Source of the DNA: a virus
Virus record (IMG/VR): IMGVR_UViG_3300025131_009354
Coordinates: 1-64,000 of that record
DNA length: 64,000 nt
Reading direction: 5' to 3' (one strand)
This document shows, in pieces, positions 15,978 to 23,155 of this stretch (position 1 is its first letter; each line of letters starts with the position of its first letter). The translations under genes and the position numbers were made by a program. The notes below the pieces were generated by a model. That model was not told where the DNA came from. It did not search any database and saw only the letters and a list, made by a program, of their open reading frames with translations.

Positions 15978-16346
15978 ATGCTTACTGATGAAGAGATCAA
16001 CAAACATATTGATATTTTTAAAACATTTTGCAAGAATAATAGATTGAGACTAAGAGAAGCTGGCGATGGAATGCCTATAGCCCGAGCTATCGGGAAGTTT
16101 AACGAAGACCAGTTTTTTTGTAACTTTCGCACTGGGACTATTGGCGTCTTTGTTACCCGCGAGACTCAACGACAGTTTACTTACTTACATAAGAAGCTGA
16201 CTAAGTTAGGCTGCGTAGCTACGCAACTGGGGGATTTCGAGGCCGCATATGATTTGGAGTGGATGAACATCCCTCCCGTAGCACGGCTGCTAAAAATAAA
16301 GAAAGGTGCTGCCAAAGTGAGAGATCCAAAGTGGCTACGAGATTAA
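15978..16346 (+). CDS. Hypothetical protein
   Basis: ATG 15978 follows AAAGGA; the in-frame TTG 15963 overlaps the previous stop but has no ribosome site. 122 residues, N-terminal helices then strands (FFCNFRTGTIGVFVT). A C-terminal KIKKGAAKVRDPKW is basic. Unknown. Confidence 0.6.
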   Translation: MLTDEEINKHIDIFKTFCKNNRLRLREAGDGMPIARAIGKFNEDQFFCNFRTGTIGVFVTRETQRQFTYLHKKLTKLGCVATQLGDFEAAYDLEWMNIPPVARLLKIKKGAAKVRDPKWLRD

Positions 16347-16347
16347 G

Positions 16348-16551
16348 ATGAGGAAGAACCAAATAGAAGCAGTTAGAAAGTGGCTTAGTGACTCCACTCT
16401 TCCTCGCACGGCCGAGTTTGAAGAATTGTCCCTGCTTACTGCCCAATTTATATTTGCTGCTACATATTACTACGACAGGGTAAAGCTTCATATGCTATTG
16501 CACCCTTTGTTTTATTTGGCGGGCTTCTTAACTTCTTATTATTTGTTATAG
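16348..16551 (+). CDS. Tail-anchored small membrane protein
   Basis: 67 residues beginning one base after the previous stop (TTAAGATG context). Charged helical N-terminal half, then a hydrophobic C-terminal segment LLHPLFYLAGFLTSYYLL ending the protein. Confidence 0.55.
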   Translation: MRKNQIEAVRKWLSDSTLPRTAEFEELSLLTAQFIFAATYYYDRVKLHMLLHPLFYLAGFLTSYYLL

Positions 16552-16575
16552 TTAATAGAATGGAGATATAATATT

Positions 16576-16836
16576 ATGAGTGACACACCTAGAAAAAAAC
16601 CAACCCCAAAAATCGAAATAAAAAATGAAAAAGGAAACAATACATTTAAAAGGAGCGACGTCACGAAACACGATGTTCGCCCCCTTAAGGGATTCGAGGA
16701 AGGTCTTCAGAGGATATTAGAAAAGTTTGAATTCCCAGAGGAATCTCGCCGCGAAATTTTTTCACGCATCAAAGAATACACCAACGCCCAACAAGCCGGC
16801 AAACCAAAGAAAGATAATCAAAATGACCAAGACTAA
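16576..16836 (+). CDS. Hypothetical Lys-rich protein
   Basis: 86 residues with GGAGAT upstream. A disordered Lys/Asn-rich N-terminus (to 35), one helical segment LKGFEEGLQRILEKFEFPEE, and a charged tail. Overlaps the next gene by 14 bases. Confidence 0.6.
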   Translation: MSDTPRKKPTPKIEIKNEKGNNTFKRSDVTKHDVRPLKGFEEGLQRILEKFEFPEESRREIFSRIKEYTNAQQAGKPKKDNQNDQD

Positions 16837-17062
16837 TCAAGAATTTGAAACCACTGTCAAGGAATTCGTGAATAAGCTCACGACCATCGAGAATGAGATG
16901 ACAATCCTTCGACAAGATCGCACAGAACTATTTGCAGAGATGAAGAGTCGTCTAGACCCTCGATCATTTCGGGCAGCCCTCAAGATTCATAATTTACAAA
17001 CGTCCACCCCAGATCAAACTTCTTTAACAAGAATTCTGGAAGTTTTGGAAACTTGTGAATAG
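16823..17062 (+). CDS. GapR-like (DUF2312-like) coiled-coil protein
   Basis: ATG 16823 is inside the end of the previous gene; an earlier in-frame ATG (16727) lacks a ribosome site. 79 residues: EFVNKLTTIENEMTILRQDR then ELFAEMKSRLDPRSFRAALK follows the helix-heptad pattern of GapR/DUF2312 (ERIExLExEKxxIxEDIKEVYAEAKxxGFDxxxLRxxVR). GapR binds overtwisted AT-rich DNA near replication forks. Similarity is by pattern only. Confidence 0.45.
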   Translation: MTKTNQEFETTVKEFVNKLTTIENEMTILRQDRTELFAEMKSRLDPRSFRAALKIHNLQTSTPDQTSLTRILEVLETCE

Positions 17063-17071
17063 TTATATATT

Positions 17072-17556
17072 ATGGGGTAAAGCAGAAAAAACCACTTGAA
17101 CTTTGTGTCGCATTCTACAAGGGCGAAGGAGAATGGCACCATCGGCTTGTCCGCAGCACTACTCAATCGGTTTATTCTCATGCAGAACTGATCATGCCCG
17201 ACGGCAAAGCAATCAGCATCCAGCCATTCAGCACCGCAGGCATTCGCAAGATATGGTTTGAGGACGAAGAAGACGCTAAGGACTACGACATAATCTGTGT
17301 ACCGGCTAGCCAAGAACAGATTGATACGATAGAGGCTTTCTTCCACGACACCAGGGGAGATGGCTATGATTGGGCTGGAATGATTCTCTCAAAAATTACA
17401 CCGTTCCACATCAAGCGGACAGGCCGCTGGTATTGTTCTGAGTGGATTGCGTATGCTCTTCGGCTAGCCGGCGCGGTTGACAACCTCTATCATTATTCCG
17501 ATTTAACGCCGCAAAGGCTCTATGAAGTGCTGCATCACTATGCCAACCAAGACTAA
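17072..17556 (+). CDS. Permuted papain-fold (YiiX/NlpC-P60-like) hydrolase with apparent frameshift
   Basis: The recognisable enzyme frame runs from 17059 to 17556 but has no ATG, GTG or TTG until ATG 17194, which would remove the conserved SHAEL histidine. An ATG at 17072 is followed at once by GGG TAA; one extra G in the GGGG run (17074-17077) would give M-G-V-K-Q-K-K-P and join the frame exactly. Conserved residues: His in YSHAELIMPDG and Cys in RWYCSEWIAYALRLAG, the His/Cys order of permuted papain-like enzymes that act on peptides, lipids or peptidoglycan. Either a sequencing or assembly indel, a pseudogene, or slippage at the G run. Confidence 0.6.
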
Positions 17557-17785
17557 AGAATATTCTGTCTTTGCGCCGGGCAACCTTGTCACCTGCGCAA
17601 AAGATCTTTATTCGTCTACTCCTATCGGCGGCTTGGCCGGATCCGAGAACCAAGTTGTCTATGGGACAGTGGGGCTCATTATCTGTGGGCCAAACTCTGA
17701 GCGCAGGGCTCAATACCAAGTACAGTTTCTTAATAATGTTACTTGGTGGGTAAATCATAATGAGATAGAACCCTATATAAGTTAG
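17540..17785 (+). CDS. GDLV-type SH3-like mini-protein
   Basis: ATG 17540 inside the end of the previous gene; ATG 17522 is possible. 81 residues: FAPGNLVTCAKDLY, VYGTVGLIICG, AQYQVQFLNNVTWWV, EIEPYIS, the standard turn-strand-strand-strand order of this family. Confidence 0.65.
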   Translation: MPTKTKEYSVFAPGNLVTCAKDLYSSTPIGGLAGSENQVVYGTVGLIICGPNSERRAQYQVQFLNNVTWWVNHNEIEPYIS

Positions 17786-17823
17786 GGAAGAATGCTGTAT
17801 AATAAAACAAGAAGGGGGTCAAC

Positions 17824-18105
17824 ATGACCAACAATATTAATTATCAACAAATTTTCGAAGAAGAGATTTCCGAGCACACAAAGTCCTCCGCAAACTTAGC
17901 TGAGCGTTTTTTTGAGTTGCCTTACGAGCAGAGATGCTTAGTGGAGTCATTGATGGATGCAGCATACCAGCGTGCTGTGGATGACGCCTTCAATCCGGAG
18001 GTTGTTTTGGAGACTGCCGAGCTAGCTGGGGAGATGGGTGCGCAGCTTTATAATTTTGCAAATATGCTGCAAACATACCTGTCTGATCCGGATGAAACCG
18101 ACTGA
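17824..18105 (+). CDS. Hypothetical helical acidic protein
   Basis: 93 residues, all helical, preceded by a good ribosome site (AAGGGGG) and a TATAAT at 17800 region. Contains YEQRCLVESLMDAAYQRAVDDA. No family recognised. Confidence 0.6.
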   Translation: MTNNINYQQIFEEEISEHTKSSANLAERFFELPYEQRCLVESLMDAAYQRAVDDAFNPEVVLETAELAGEMGAQLYNFANMLQTYLSDPDETD

Positions 18106-18448
18106 CAGAACTACTTATAATGAGGGCGATTTAGTCGAAGTGATCCGTGTTGGATCCTTCACTATTTGTTATACGCTAGAGGGCGAATTCCCTGGCGTTA
18201 GGGAGTGTCCGGTGCAAGAACTAGAGGTCTATACGCACCCAAAGCGCCGTTATGAAAATATTTTTCTAAATCTTGAAGGAAAAGCGGCCTTGATCGTCTA
18301 TGTTTCGCGGAATAAATTGTTGCAGCCAGTGGGTTACCGAGTTTTAATTGAGGGCAAAGAAATGTTTTGCAAATCTATCGTTGCTGAAAAATATTTTAAA
18401 CTCATAGGAACCCAGGGCAATGCGATTAGGAGATCTGGTAAGATTTAA
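18092..18448 (+). CDS. GDLV-type SH3-like protein, long version
   Basis: ATG 18092 overlaps the previous gene by 14 bases; ATG 18038 is in frame but inside that gene. 118 residues: YNEGDLVEVIRVGSFTICY starts the barrel, and a second half (KAALIVYVSRNKLLQPVGYR then VLIEGKEMFCKS) repeats a strand pattern, so it may contain two barrels. Confidence 0.65.
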   Translation: MKPTDRTTYNEGDLVEVIRVGSFTICYTLEGEFPGVRECPVQELEVYTHPKRRYENIFLNLEGKAALIVYVSRNKLLQPVGYRVLIEGKEMFCKSIVAEKYFKLIGTQGNAIRRSGKI

Positions 18449-18599
18449 AACACACGACCACCAAGTTGAGTGGTACATCGGGTTGCTTCTTCGTTACGAC
18501 AAGTTTACCAAAGTGGCTGAAATCATGGTAGGAGAGCATCTATATTATGCGCCTGGAAGATTGGTCAACACTCACCAACGAGGGAGGCGACACCCATGA
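18420..18599 (+). CDS. GDLV-type SH3-like mini-protein
   Basis: 59 residues beginning MRLGDLVRFKTHDHQVEWYI and continuing GLLLRYDKFTKVAEIM, YYAPGRLV, the minimal version of the family. ATG 18420 lies 29 bases inside the previous gene with CAGGG upstream. Confidence 0.65.
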   Translation: MRLGDLVRFKTHDHQVEWYIGLLLRYDKFTKVAEIMVGEHLYYAPGRLVNTHQRGRRHP

Positions 18600-18667
18600 G
18601 ATTGACATCTATAGAGGTAATATTGTTTATCGCTGCATGTATCTTTTTATATACCCAATGGAATTAG
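18596..18667 (+). CDS. 23-residue membrane peptide
   Basis: ATGA overlap with the previous gene and GGGAGG ten bases upstream. MRLTSIEVILFIAACIFLYT is essentially one transmembrane helix. Short, but the ribosome site and overlap argue for translation. Confidence 0.45.
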   Translation: MRLTSIEVILFIAACIFLYTQWN

Positions 18668-18698
18668 GCTTAACGGCACACGCCTAACGTGGTAAATT

Positions 18699-18722
18699 AG
18701 CACTCTAAAGAGGTGCTTTTTT
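18699..18722 (+). promoter_or_regulatory. Hairpin with T run overlapping the next ribosome site
   Basis: AGCAC 18699-18703 plus TCT pairs with AGA plus GTGCT (to 18717), then six T. It looks like a terminator, but the right arm contains AGAGGTG, the Shine-Dalgarno of the gene that starts at 18723. It may end the upstream transcript and also hide that ribosome site. Confidence 0.6.
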
Positions 18723-18953
18723 ATGCGAAGAATCATTTTGTGCTTATTCTTGTCCGCAGCCTGCGCAACAGCAGAAAAACACCCCGATACATGCTGCGAG
18801 CGGCTTCAGACCCGCAATCAAATGCTGAAAAAATATGAACGACTCTGCATTGGGCTTGTCTTTTTAGAGGGACGATTCAAGGGTGATGCAAGGGCTGTAG
18901 AAAATATTAGAGCAGGACTGGAGGTTTGCAAATATGTATATGGAGTGAGGTAA
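18723..18953 (+). CDS. Small Cys-rich exported protein, paralogue of 24049-24423
   Basis: 76 residues. MRRIILCLFLSAACATA is a signal peptide of lipoprotein type (Cys15 with a non-ideal lipobox). The mature part has CCERLQTRNQ, a Cys near 42 and a Cys near 69 followed by KYVYG. The same CC-x(n)-C-x(n)-C pattern and flanking residues (CC-x-RL, RxQ, VFGA/VYGV) occur in the protein at 24049, so the two are paralogues. Envelope location; role unknown. Confidence 0.65.
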   Translation: MRRIILCLFLSAACATAEKHPDTCCERLQTRNQMLKKYERLCIGLVFLEGRFKGDARAVENIRAGLEVCKYVYGVR

Positions 18954-18998
18954 AAAATAATGGAAGAGTGATTGCCCTATGCAAACAAAGGAGAGCCC

Positions 18999-19313
18999 GT
19001 GACCGAAGATAAAAAGCCCCCTATCCGGAAAGATAGACGCAGGGCAAAAAAGAAAACACATAAACTAACAAAGCGCCACGTCGAGATGATCAGGTCTCAA
19101 AAGGGAAAGCAGTCAGTCAGAGAGATTGCTAAATGGTTTGCCCGAGAGACTCACCATATTTATAAGATCTCTCCGTCGATGGTTCATCACATCCTGACCG
19201 GCAAGCGGCATGCTCGCAAAGAAGATCAGGTATCGATCTACGACCTGATCGCCGACGAGGCCAGCGAGGAAGAGCTTGAAAAGCTTGACCCAAAAAAAGT
19301 TGATTTTAATTAA
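18999..19313 (+). CDS. HTH-like basic protein (GTG start)
   Basis: GTG 18999 has AAAGGAG six bases upstream; TTG 18972 in frame lacks one. 104 residues: a Lys/Arg-rich N-terminus, then SVREIAKWFARETHHIYKIS then PSMVHHILTGKRH, a helix-turn-helix with a conserved S-x-V-x-x-I-L-x-G-K/R recognition helix. Probable DNA-binding protein sitting just upstream of the strong promoter at 19333. Confidence 0.65.
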   Translation: MTEDKKPPIRKDRRRAKKKTHKLTKRHVEMIRSQKGKQSVREIAKWFARETHHIYKISPSMVHHILTGKRHARKEDQVSIYDLIADEASEEELEKLDPKKVDFN

Positions 19314-19332
19314 AAAAAGATGCGTTTTTTAC

Positions 19333-19360
19333 TTGACCAGAACCCTATCCGTGGTAATAT
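19333..19360 (+). promoter_or_regulatory. sigma70-type promoter TTGACC-N16-TAATAT
   Basis: TTGACC 19333-19338, TAATAT 19355-19360. The spacer end (TATCCGTGG) and the downstream AGTGTTA(C/G)AAGGAGAGAGA leader are nearly identical to those at 20488, indicating a duplicated promoter-leader unit. Confidence 0.85.
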
Positions 19361-19383
19361 AGTGTTACAAGGAGAGAGAATAA

Positions 19384-20427
19384 ATGGCTGTTGACTTCAA
19401 AACCTTCGTATCCCTGGCCCCCGCAGTTAGCGCTGCTCGGTTGCCCGTCTTGCTTCGTGGTCGCCACGGCATCGGCAAAAGCCAGGTTGTTTATCAACTC
19501 GCAGGTACCCTCGGGCTTCCTGTTATTGAGCGCCGTGCCAGCCAGATGACTGAGGGCGACCTTGTTGGTCTGCCCAGCATCGAGGGCAACCGTACCACGT
19601 TCAATCCGCCGGATTGGTTCAAGCAAGCTTGCGAAGAGCCCGCCGTCCTCTTCCTCGACGAGGTTGATCGTGCTACTCTTGAGGTTCGTCAGGGCATCTT
19701 TGAGTTGACTGACAGCCGTAAGCTTAACGGGCACACTCTTCACGAAGATACCATCGTCTTCGCTGCCATCAACGGCGGTGATCATGGCGAGAGCTATCAG
19801 GTCAATGAGATGGATCCTGCTGAACTTGATCGTTGGAGCGTCTGGGATGTCGAGCCCACTACTGAAGACTGGCTCGCCTGGGGTAAGAACAATGTTGATA
19901 GTCTTGTTTGGGACTTCATTAACCAGAACCGTGCCCACCTTGAGCATACTACCGATATTGAGCCCAACAAGCGCTATCCCAGCCGTCGTAGCTGGAAGCG
20001 ACTGAATGATGTTTTGGTCAACGCTGACATGATCAAAGAGGCATCACCGGCCATGTTCAACCTGGCTCAAAGCTTCGTTGGGTTTGAAGCTGCGGTAGCC
20101 CTCAACGATTTCGCTAAGAATTACGAGCGGGTCGTAACTGTTGATCAGCTTCTGGCTGGCGAACGTGTCGAAGCTCTGGCGGCCTTCTCGCTCAATGAGC
20201 ACTGCGCCATGATCGAAAAGATCGACGCCGAAGAGGCATGCAAGAAGGAACTCACCGAAGAGCAGATCAGCAACCTGGCTACCTACTTCGTCAGCCTGCC
20301 TAGCGAAGCTGCCATGAAGCTCTGGGGACTCGTCAGCAAAGGCGGAGTACAGGGCAATGTGGTGAACTTCCACGCTGCCAACGACGGCGATGTTGGGGCA
20401 CACTTGAGCAATATTCTGGGAGCATAA
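19384..20427 (+). CDS. MoxR-type AAA+ ATPase
   Basis: 347 residues. Walker A GRHGIGKS 26-33, GDLVGLP (59-64, the MoxR pattern after sensor-like M-T-E), Walker B VLFLDEVD 88-95, then FAAINGG of sensor 1. MoxR ATPases act with von Willebrand-type partners to load metals or remodel proteins. The likely partner is the DUF2201-type VWA protein at 25228, which has the same kind of promoter. Codon use is CGN-rich for arginine. Start follows AAGGAG. Confidence 0.85.
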   Translation: MAVDFKTFVSLAPAVSAARLPVLLRGRHGIGKSQVVYQLAGTLGLPVIERRASQMTEGDLVGLPSIEGNRTTFNPPDWFKQACEEPAVLFLDEVDRATLEVRQGIFELTDSRKLNGHTLHEDTIVFAAINGGDHGESYQVNEMDPAELDRWSVWDVEPTTEDWLAWGKNNVDSLVWDFINQNRAHLEHTTDIEPNKRYPSRRSWKRLNDVLVNADMIKEASPAMFNLAQSFVGFEAAVALNDFAKNYERVVTVDQLLAGERVEALAAFSLNEHCAMIEKIDAEEACKKELTEEQISNLATYFVSLPSEAAMKLWGLVSKGGVQGNVVNFHAANDGDVGAHLSNILGA

Positions 20428-20487
20428 TTTCTCTCCGACCTGGGCATGTCTTAAAACTGCCGGCTCCCTTTTTGCCAAAAATAAAGC

Positions 20488-20515
20488 TTGACCAATACCT
20501 TATCCGTGGTAATAT
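20488..20515 (+). promoter_or_regulatory. sigma70-type promoter TTGACC-N16-TAATAT (copy 2)
   Basis: TTGACC 20488-20493, TAATAT 20510-20515, followed by AGTGTTAGAAGGAGAGAGATA before ATG 20537. Almost the same as the unit at 19333. Confidence 0.85.
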
Positions 20516-20536
20516 AGTGTTAGAAGGAGAGAGATA

Positions 20537-21436
20537 ATGAGTCGTCAGAACCAATGTCACGCGTGCCATGGCTGGGGTCACAACCGTCGAGGCTGCCCAC
20601 GCATTAAAGAATCTCACGCCAAGGTGGAAGCCATGGCGAAGAAGTACGGGATCCCACTCCCCGCCAAAGATGAATATGTTTCCACACAGTGGATCAGCGA
20701 TATCAATGCCGCCAATATGGCTGCGAACGGTAATGTCACCGACAGCAACGATGAGATCACCTACTCCGAGCGCTGGAATTGGGAAGAGATCGAAGGACGC
20801 AAGCGGGCACAATCCCGAAAGAACGGACGTGGGCGTACCTGCGGCTTCTGCGGTGAGGGCGGACATAACTCTCGCACCTGCCCCGACAAGAAACAACACC
20901 GCAAGAACTGCGATGCGATGCAGGGACTTGCCCACCGAGTAGTTGCGACTTGTCTTGAAAAGGCTGGCATCGTCCCAGGCGCTCTGATGTACTACCGCGA
21001 CTGGAGCTATGAAACACGAGACTACACTCAAAGTTTTGCTCTCGTTCTGGGAGTTGACTGGAGTAAAATTGCTTCTCCTGGGCATGACTCCTCTCAGGGC
21101 CTGCCGCGAGGGTTCGAAGAGTGGTTCCGCGGCAGCTTCATTAAGGCGCGCATGTCTGATGGTAGTATGAAATACTTTCGTATTCCTTCGGATGTCCGCC
21201 AACAGAGCAAACGTAATTACTCCGAAACGCGGGACGCGTACGAAGGCCTCACTAATCCTGTTCGAGGAGGAAAGCTCAACAAGGATAATGGGTGGATGGG
21301 CGAGAACGTTACCCTTATTGATCCAGCATGCCATGGCATCTATCGCTGGTCGAAAGAAGGAATAGTGGACGAAGAGTTGCAACCTGTTATTGAAAAACTG
21401 ATCAGTGATGCCGGCAGTAAGTGGTCAGATGTCTAG
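20537..21436 (+). CDS. Protein with two CCHC zinc knuckles
   Basis: 299 residues. Two CX2CX4HX4C knuckles: Cys7-Cys10-His15-Cys20 and Cys102-Cys105-His110-Cys115, each with the aromatic/Gly residues of nucleic-acid-binding knuckles (HGWGHNRRGC, GEGGHNSRTC). The C-terminal 170 residues have no recognised domain. CCHC knuckles are common in retroviral Gag and eukaryotic RNA-binding proteins but rare in phage, so single-stranded RNA or DNA binding is likely. It has its own promoter and CGN-type arginine codons like the MoxR gene. Confidence 0.8.
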   Translation: MSRQNQCHACHGWGHNRRGCPRIKESHAKVEAMAKKYGIPLPAKDEYVSTQWISDINAANMAANGNVTDSNDEITYSERWNWEEIEGRKRAQSRKNGRGRTCGFCGEGGHNSRTCPDKKQHRKNCDAMQGLAHRVVATCLEKAGIVPGALMYYRDWSYETRDYTQSFALVLGVDWSKIASPGHDSSQGLPRGFEEWFRGSFIKARMSDGSMKYFRIPSDVRQQSKRNYSETRDAYEGLTNPVRGGKLNKDNGWMGENVTLIDPACHGIYRWSKEGIVDEELQPVIEKLISDAGSKWSDV

Positions 21437-21450
21437 GAGATGGACAAAAG

Positions 21451-21543
21451 ATGATTAAATATTTATTGTATTTCTTTTGCCGGCCTCAACGTCCAGTTCG
21501 TGCAAAACACATTCAACTCCATGCTTCCGCTGATTATCTGTAG
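21451..21543 (+). CDS. Possible 30-residue peptide
   Basis: ATG 21451 opens MIKYLLYFFCRPQRPVRA, a hydrophobic start followed by basic residues. A ribosome site (AGGAG at 21435) is too far for 21451 and better placed for a five-codon frame at 21440 that could re-initiate here. Weak. Confidence 0.3.
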   Translation: MIKYLLYFFCRPQRPVRAKHIQLHASADYL

Positions 21544-21596
21544 AACTATACGACATTCAGTCTATGTGTTACTCTTGGTAAAGAGGAGAGCACAAC

Positions 21597-21887
21597 ATGA
21601 CTGACAAGACCAGCGATGCACCAGAAGAAGAGCCCGGCGAAGATGAGGAAGAGCCTAAGTCGCCGCCTAAGCTTCTAGACTTTAATGAAGATACCTTTGA
21701 CGCAATCTTCGAAACAATTCAGAGGATTGGTATGCAGACTATTGAAAATCAACAGATTCTTCGTTCTCTCTATACTACTGTGTCAAACCTAGAGCTTGCC
21801 TTTGCAGAACTACATGCCATGGCGACAAAAGACCACCAGCGTCTTGACCGCCTAGAGGGCGGATCAAAGGACGTGGGAGAGGAATAA
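21597..21887 (+). CDS. Acidic coiled-coil hypothetical protein
   Basis: 96 residues: a Glu/Pro-rich disordered N-terminus then a coiled coil (ETIQRIGMQTIENQQILRSL...ALQELHAM type). AGAGGAGAG precedes ATG 21597. Unknown. Confidence 0.6.
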   Translation: MTDKTSDAPEEEPGEDEEEPKSPPKLLDFNEDTFDAIFETIQRIGMQTIENQQILRSLYTTVSNLELAFAELHAMATKDHQRLDRLEGGSKDVGEE

Positions 21888-21970
21888 GTATAGTTGTATC
21901 AGTGAAACTATACACAAAACAAAAGATGGTGTAGAATTAATTGTTAGAGAAGGAGAAAATAATAGATAAT

Positions 21971-22330
21971 TTGAAGGAAGGCACGATTTGGGAGGCGCTG
22001 AACCGCCCAGGTCGTATGGAAAAGGTTGTCAAGATTTTGCCGGATATGGTATATTATGAGAACCTTCAGAGCAGAGCGACGTTTTGTCGCCCAAGAGATA
22101 ACTTTTTAACCATGTATGAATATCGTCGGGAAACCGAACAGGAGAAAACAATGATTAACAATGTGGCAGATAAATGGCAAGAACTGAAACTGCTGGTGGA
22201 GTCTTTGGAAGAGGACGTCCAAAAGAATGCAAGTGGCAACAAAGCAGCAGGCACCAGAGCACGCAAAGGATTACGCACTCTTAAAAGCACAGCTTCAGAG
22301 CTTGTGCGTCTTACTCTTGGGAAGGAATAA
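21971..22330 (+). CDS. GDLV-like domain fused to Hc1 histone-like domain
   Basis: The frame opens at TTG 21941 or TTG 21971. The N-terminal part (KEGTIWEALNRPGRMEKVVK then MVYYENLQ) looks like the small SH3-like proteins. The C-terminal part from Met at 22151 (ADKWQELKLLVESLEEDVQK then GNKAAGTRARKGLRTLK) is the signature of the Hc1/histone H1-like family that compacts DNA. ATG 22151 has its own AGGAG at ideal spacing, so a separate 59-residue Hc1 protein is probably also made from an internal start. Role: phage or host DNA compaction. Confidence 0.65.
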   Translation: MKEGTIWEALNRPGRMEKVVKILPDMVYYENLQSRATFCRPRDNFLTMYEYRRETEQEKTMINNVADKWQELKLLVESLEEDVQKNASGNKAAGTRARKGLRTLKSTASELVRLTLGKE

Positions 22331-22331
22331 A

Positions 22332-22634
22332 ATGAAGCTCAAGCTCCACTGGTCTGAAAAGTTTGAAGTAGTGAGAGAATACCCACAGTTCACCCTTGAT
22401 ACTGAAGAGTTTCCGGAATTAGAACTAGAGATTCAGCAAGTCTGGACTGCACCTGACAAGGGAACTCAAGAAAAAGCATTAGCTGATCTTGAGTACAAGA
22501 TGCATCATACCGAGAAACGCGGAGAGACGATTATGCAGATTGTTGGCCCATGGAATGACTTTGATAAAGCTCAAGTATCCTCGCTAACAGAAGAGGAAGG
22601 ATTCCTTAAGATGTCAGCGGCGGAGGAAGAATAA
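22332..22634 (+). CDS. Hypothetical protein
   Basis: ATG 22332 with AAGGAA upstream. 100 residues, strand-rich N-terminus (KLKLHWSEKFEVVRE) and acidic C-terminus. Its stop and the next start overlap (TAATG at 22632-22636). Confidence 0.6.
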   Translation: MKLKLHWSEKFEVVREYPQFTLDTEEFPELELEIQQVWTAPDKGTQEKALADLEYKMHHTEKRGETIMQIVGPWNDFDKAQVSSLTEEEGFLKMSAAEEE

Positions 22635-23155
22635 TGGACTCGACAAAAAGTCATGTAAAGATTTATAATATTTCTCCTGAAGAGGCAGAGGATTTTGAGT
22701 TCGACTATGATACAGAGACTAGTGACATCTTGACTGAACTTGTGCCTAACTTAGATGACTGGGGAGGTCTTGGGTGGATGGAGCTAGAAGAGTACGAATA
22801 TAATCCTCATGACAATACTATGCACCTCAGTTTGGAAACAAAGTGGGCATCACCTGTTCAGTGGTTGCAGTACGCTAGCAAAGGTACACACTATTTTGAG
22901 AATAGGCTCATTACAATGTCTACCGTCCAAAAAGACGAAACCTGTGTTAATGGTGTCGCCATCATGGATGGAGAAGTGCTACAACAAAAGACTCTTTTCG
23001 AAATGGAGTCAGAAGAGGTCGGCAAATATTATAATGAAGGCCATCCGGATTATAATTTAGAAAGCCTGGATAATCAAATCTGGGATTCAATTGGAAAGTT
23101 CGTTAAAGTCTGCGAACAATTTTACCTTGAAGGGGATAAAGAAAATGACTACTAA
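22634..23155 (+). CDS. YubB/Api92-like ferredoxin-fold protein
   Basis: 173 residues. SLETKWASPVQWLQYASKGTHYFENRL (quoted in parts: ETKWASPVQWL, FENRLITM) resembles the W-x-P-x-x-W and F-x-x-x-Y pattern of the YubB ferredoxin-like domain found in plasmid and phage proteins. The N-terminus (KSHVKIYNISPEEAEDF) starts with a beta strand as in that fold. Function of the family is unknown. Confidence 0.45.
   Translation: MDSTKSHVKIYNISPEEAEDFEFDYDTETSDILTELVPNLDDWGGLGWMELEEYEYNPHDNTMHLSLETKWASPVQWLQYASKGTHYFENRLITMSTVQKDETCVNGVAIMDGEVLQQKTLFEMESEEVGKYYNEGHPDYNLESLDNQIWDSIGKFVKVCEQFYLEGDKENDY

Noticed and set aside
20333-21382. A 349-codon open frame on the - strand
   Set aside because: It lies exactly opposite the zinc-knuckle gene, whose CCHC motifs, promoter and ribosome site are clear. 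The antisense frame has no ribosome site or domain and results from codon bias.
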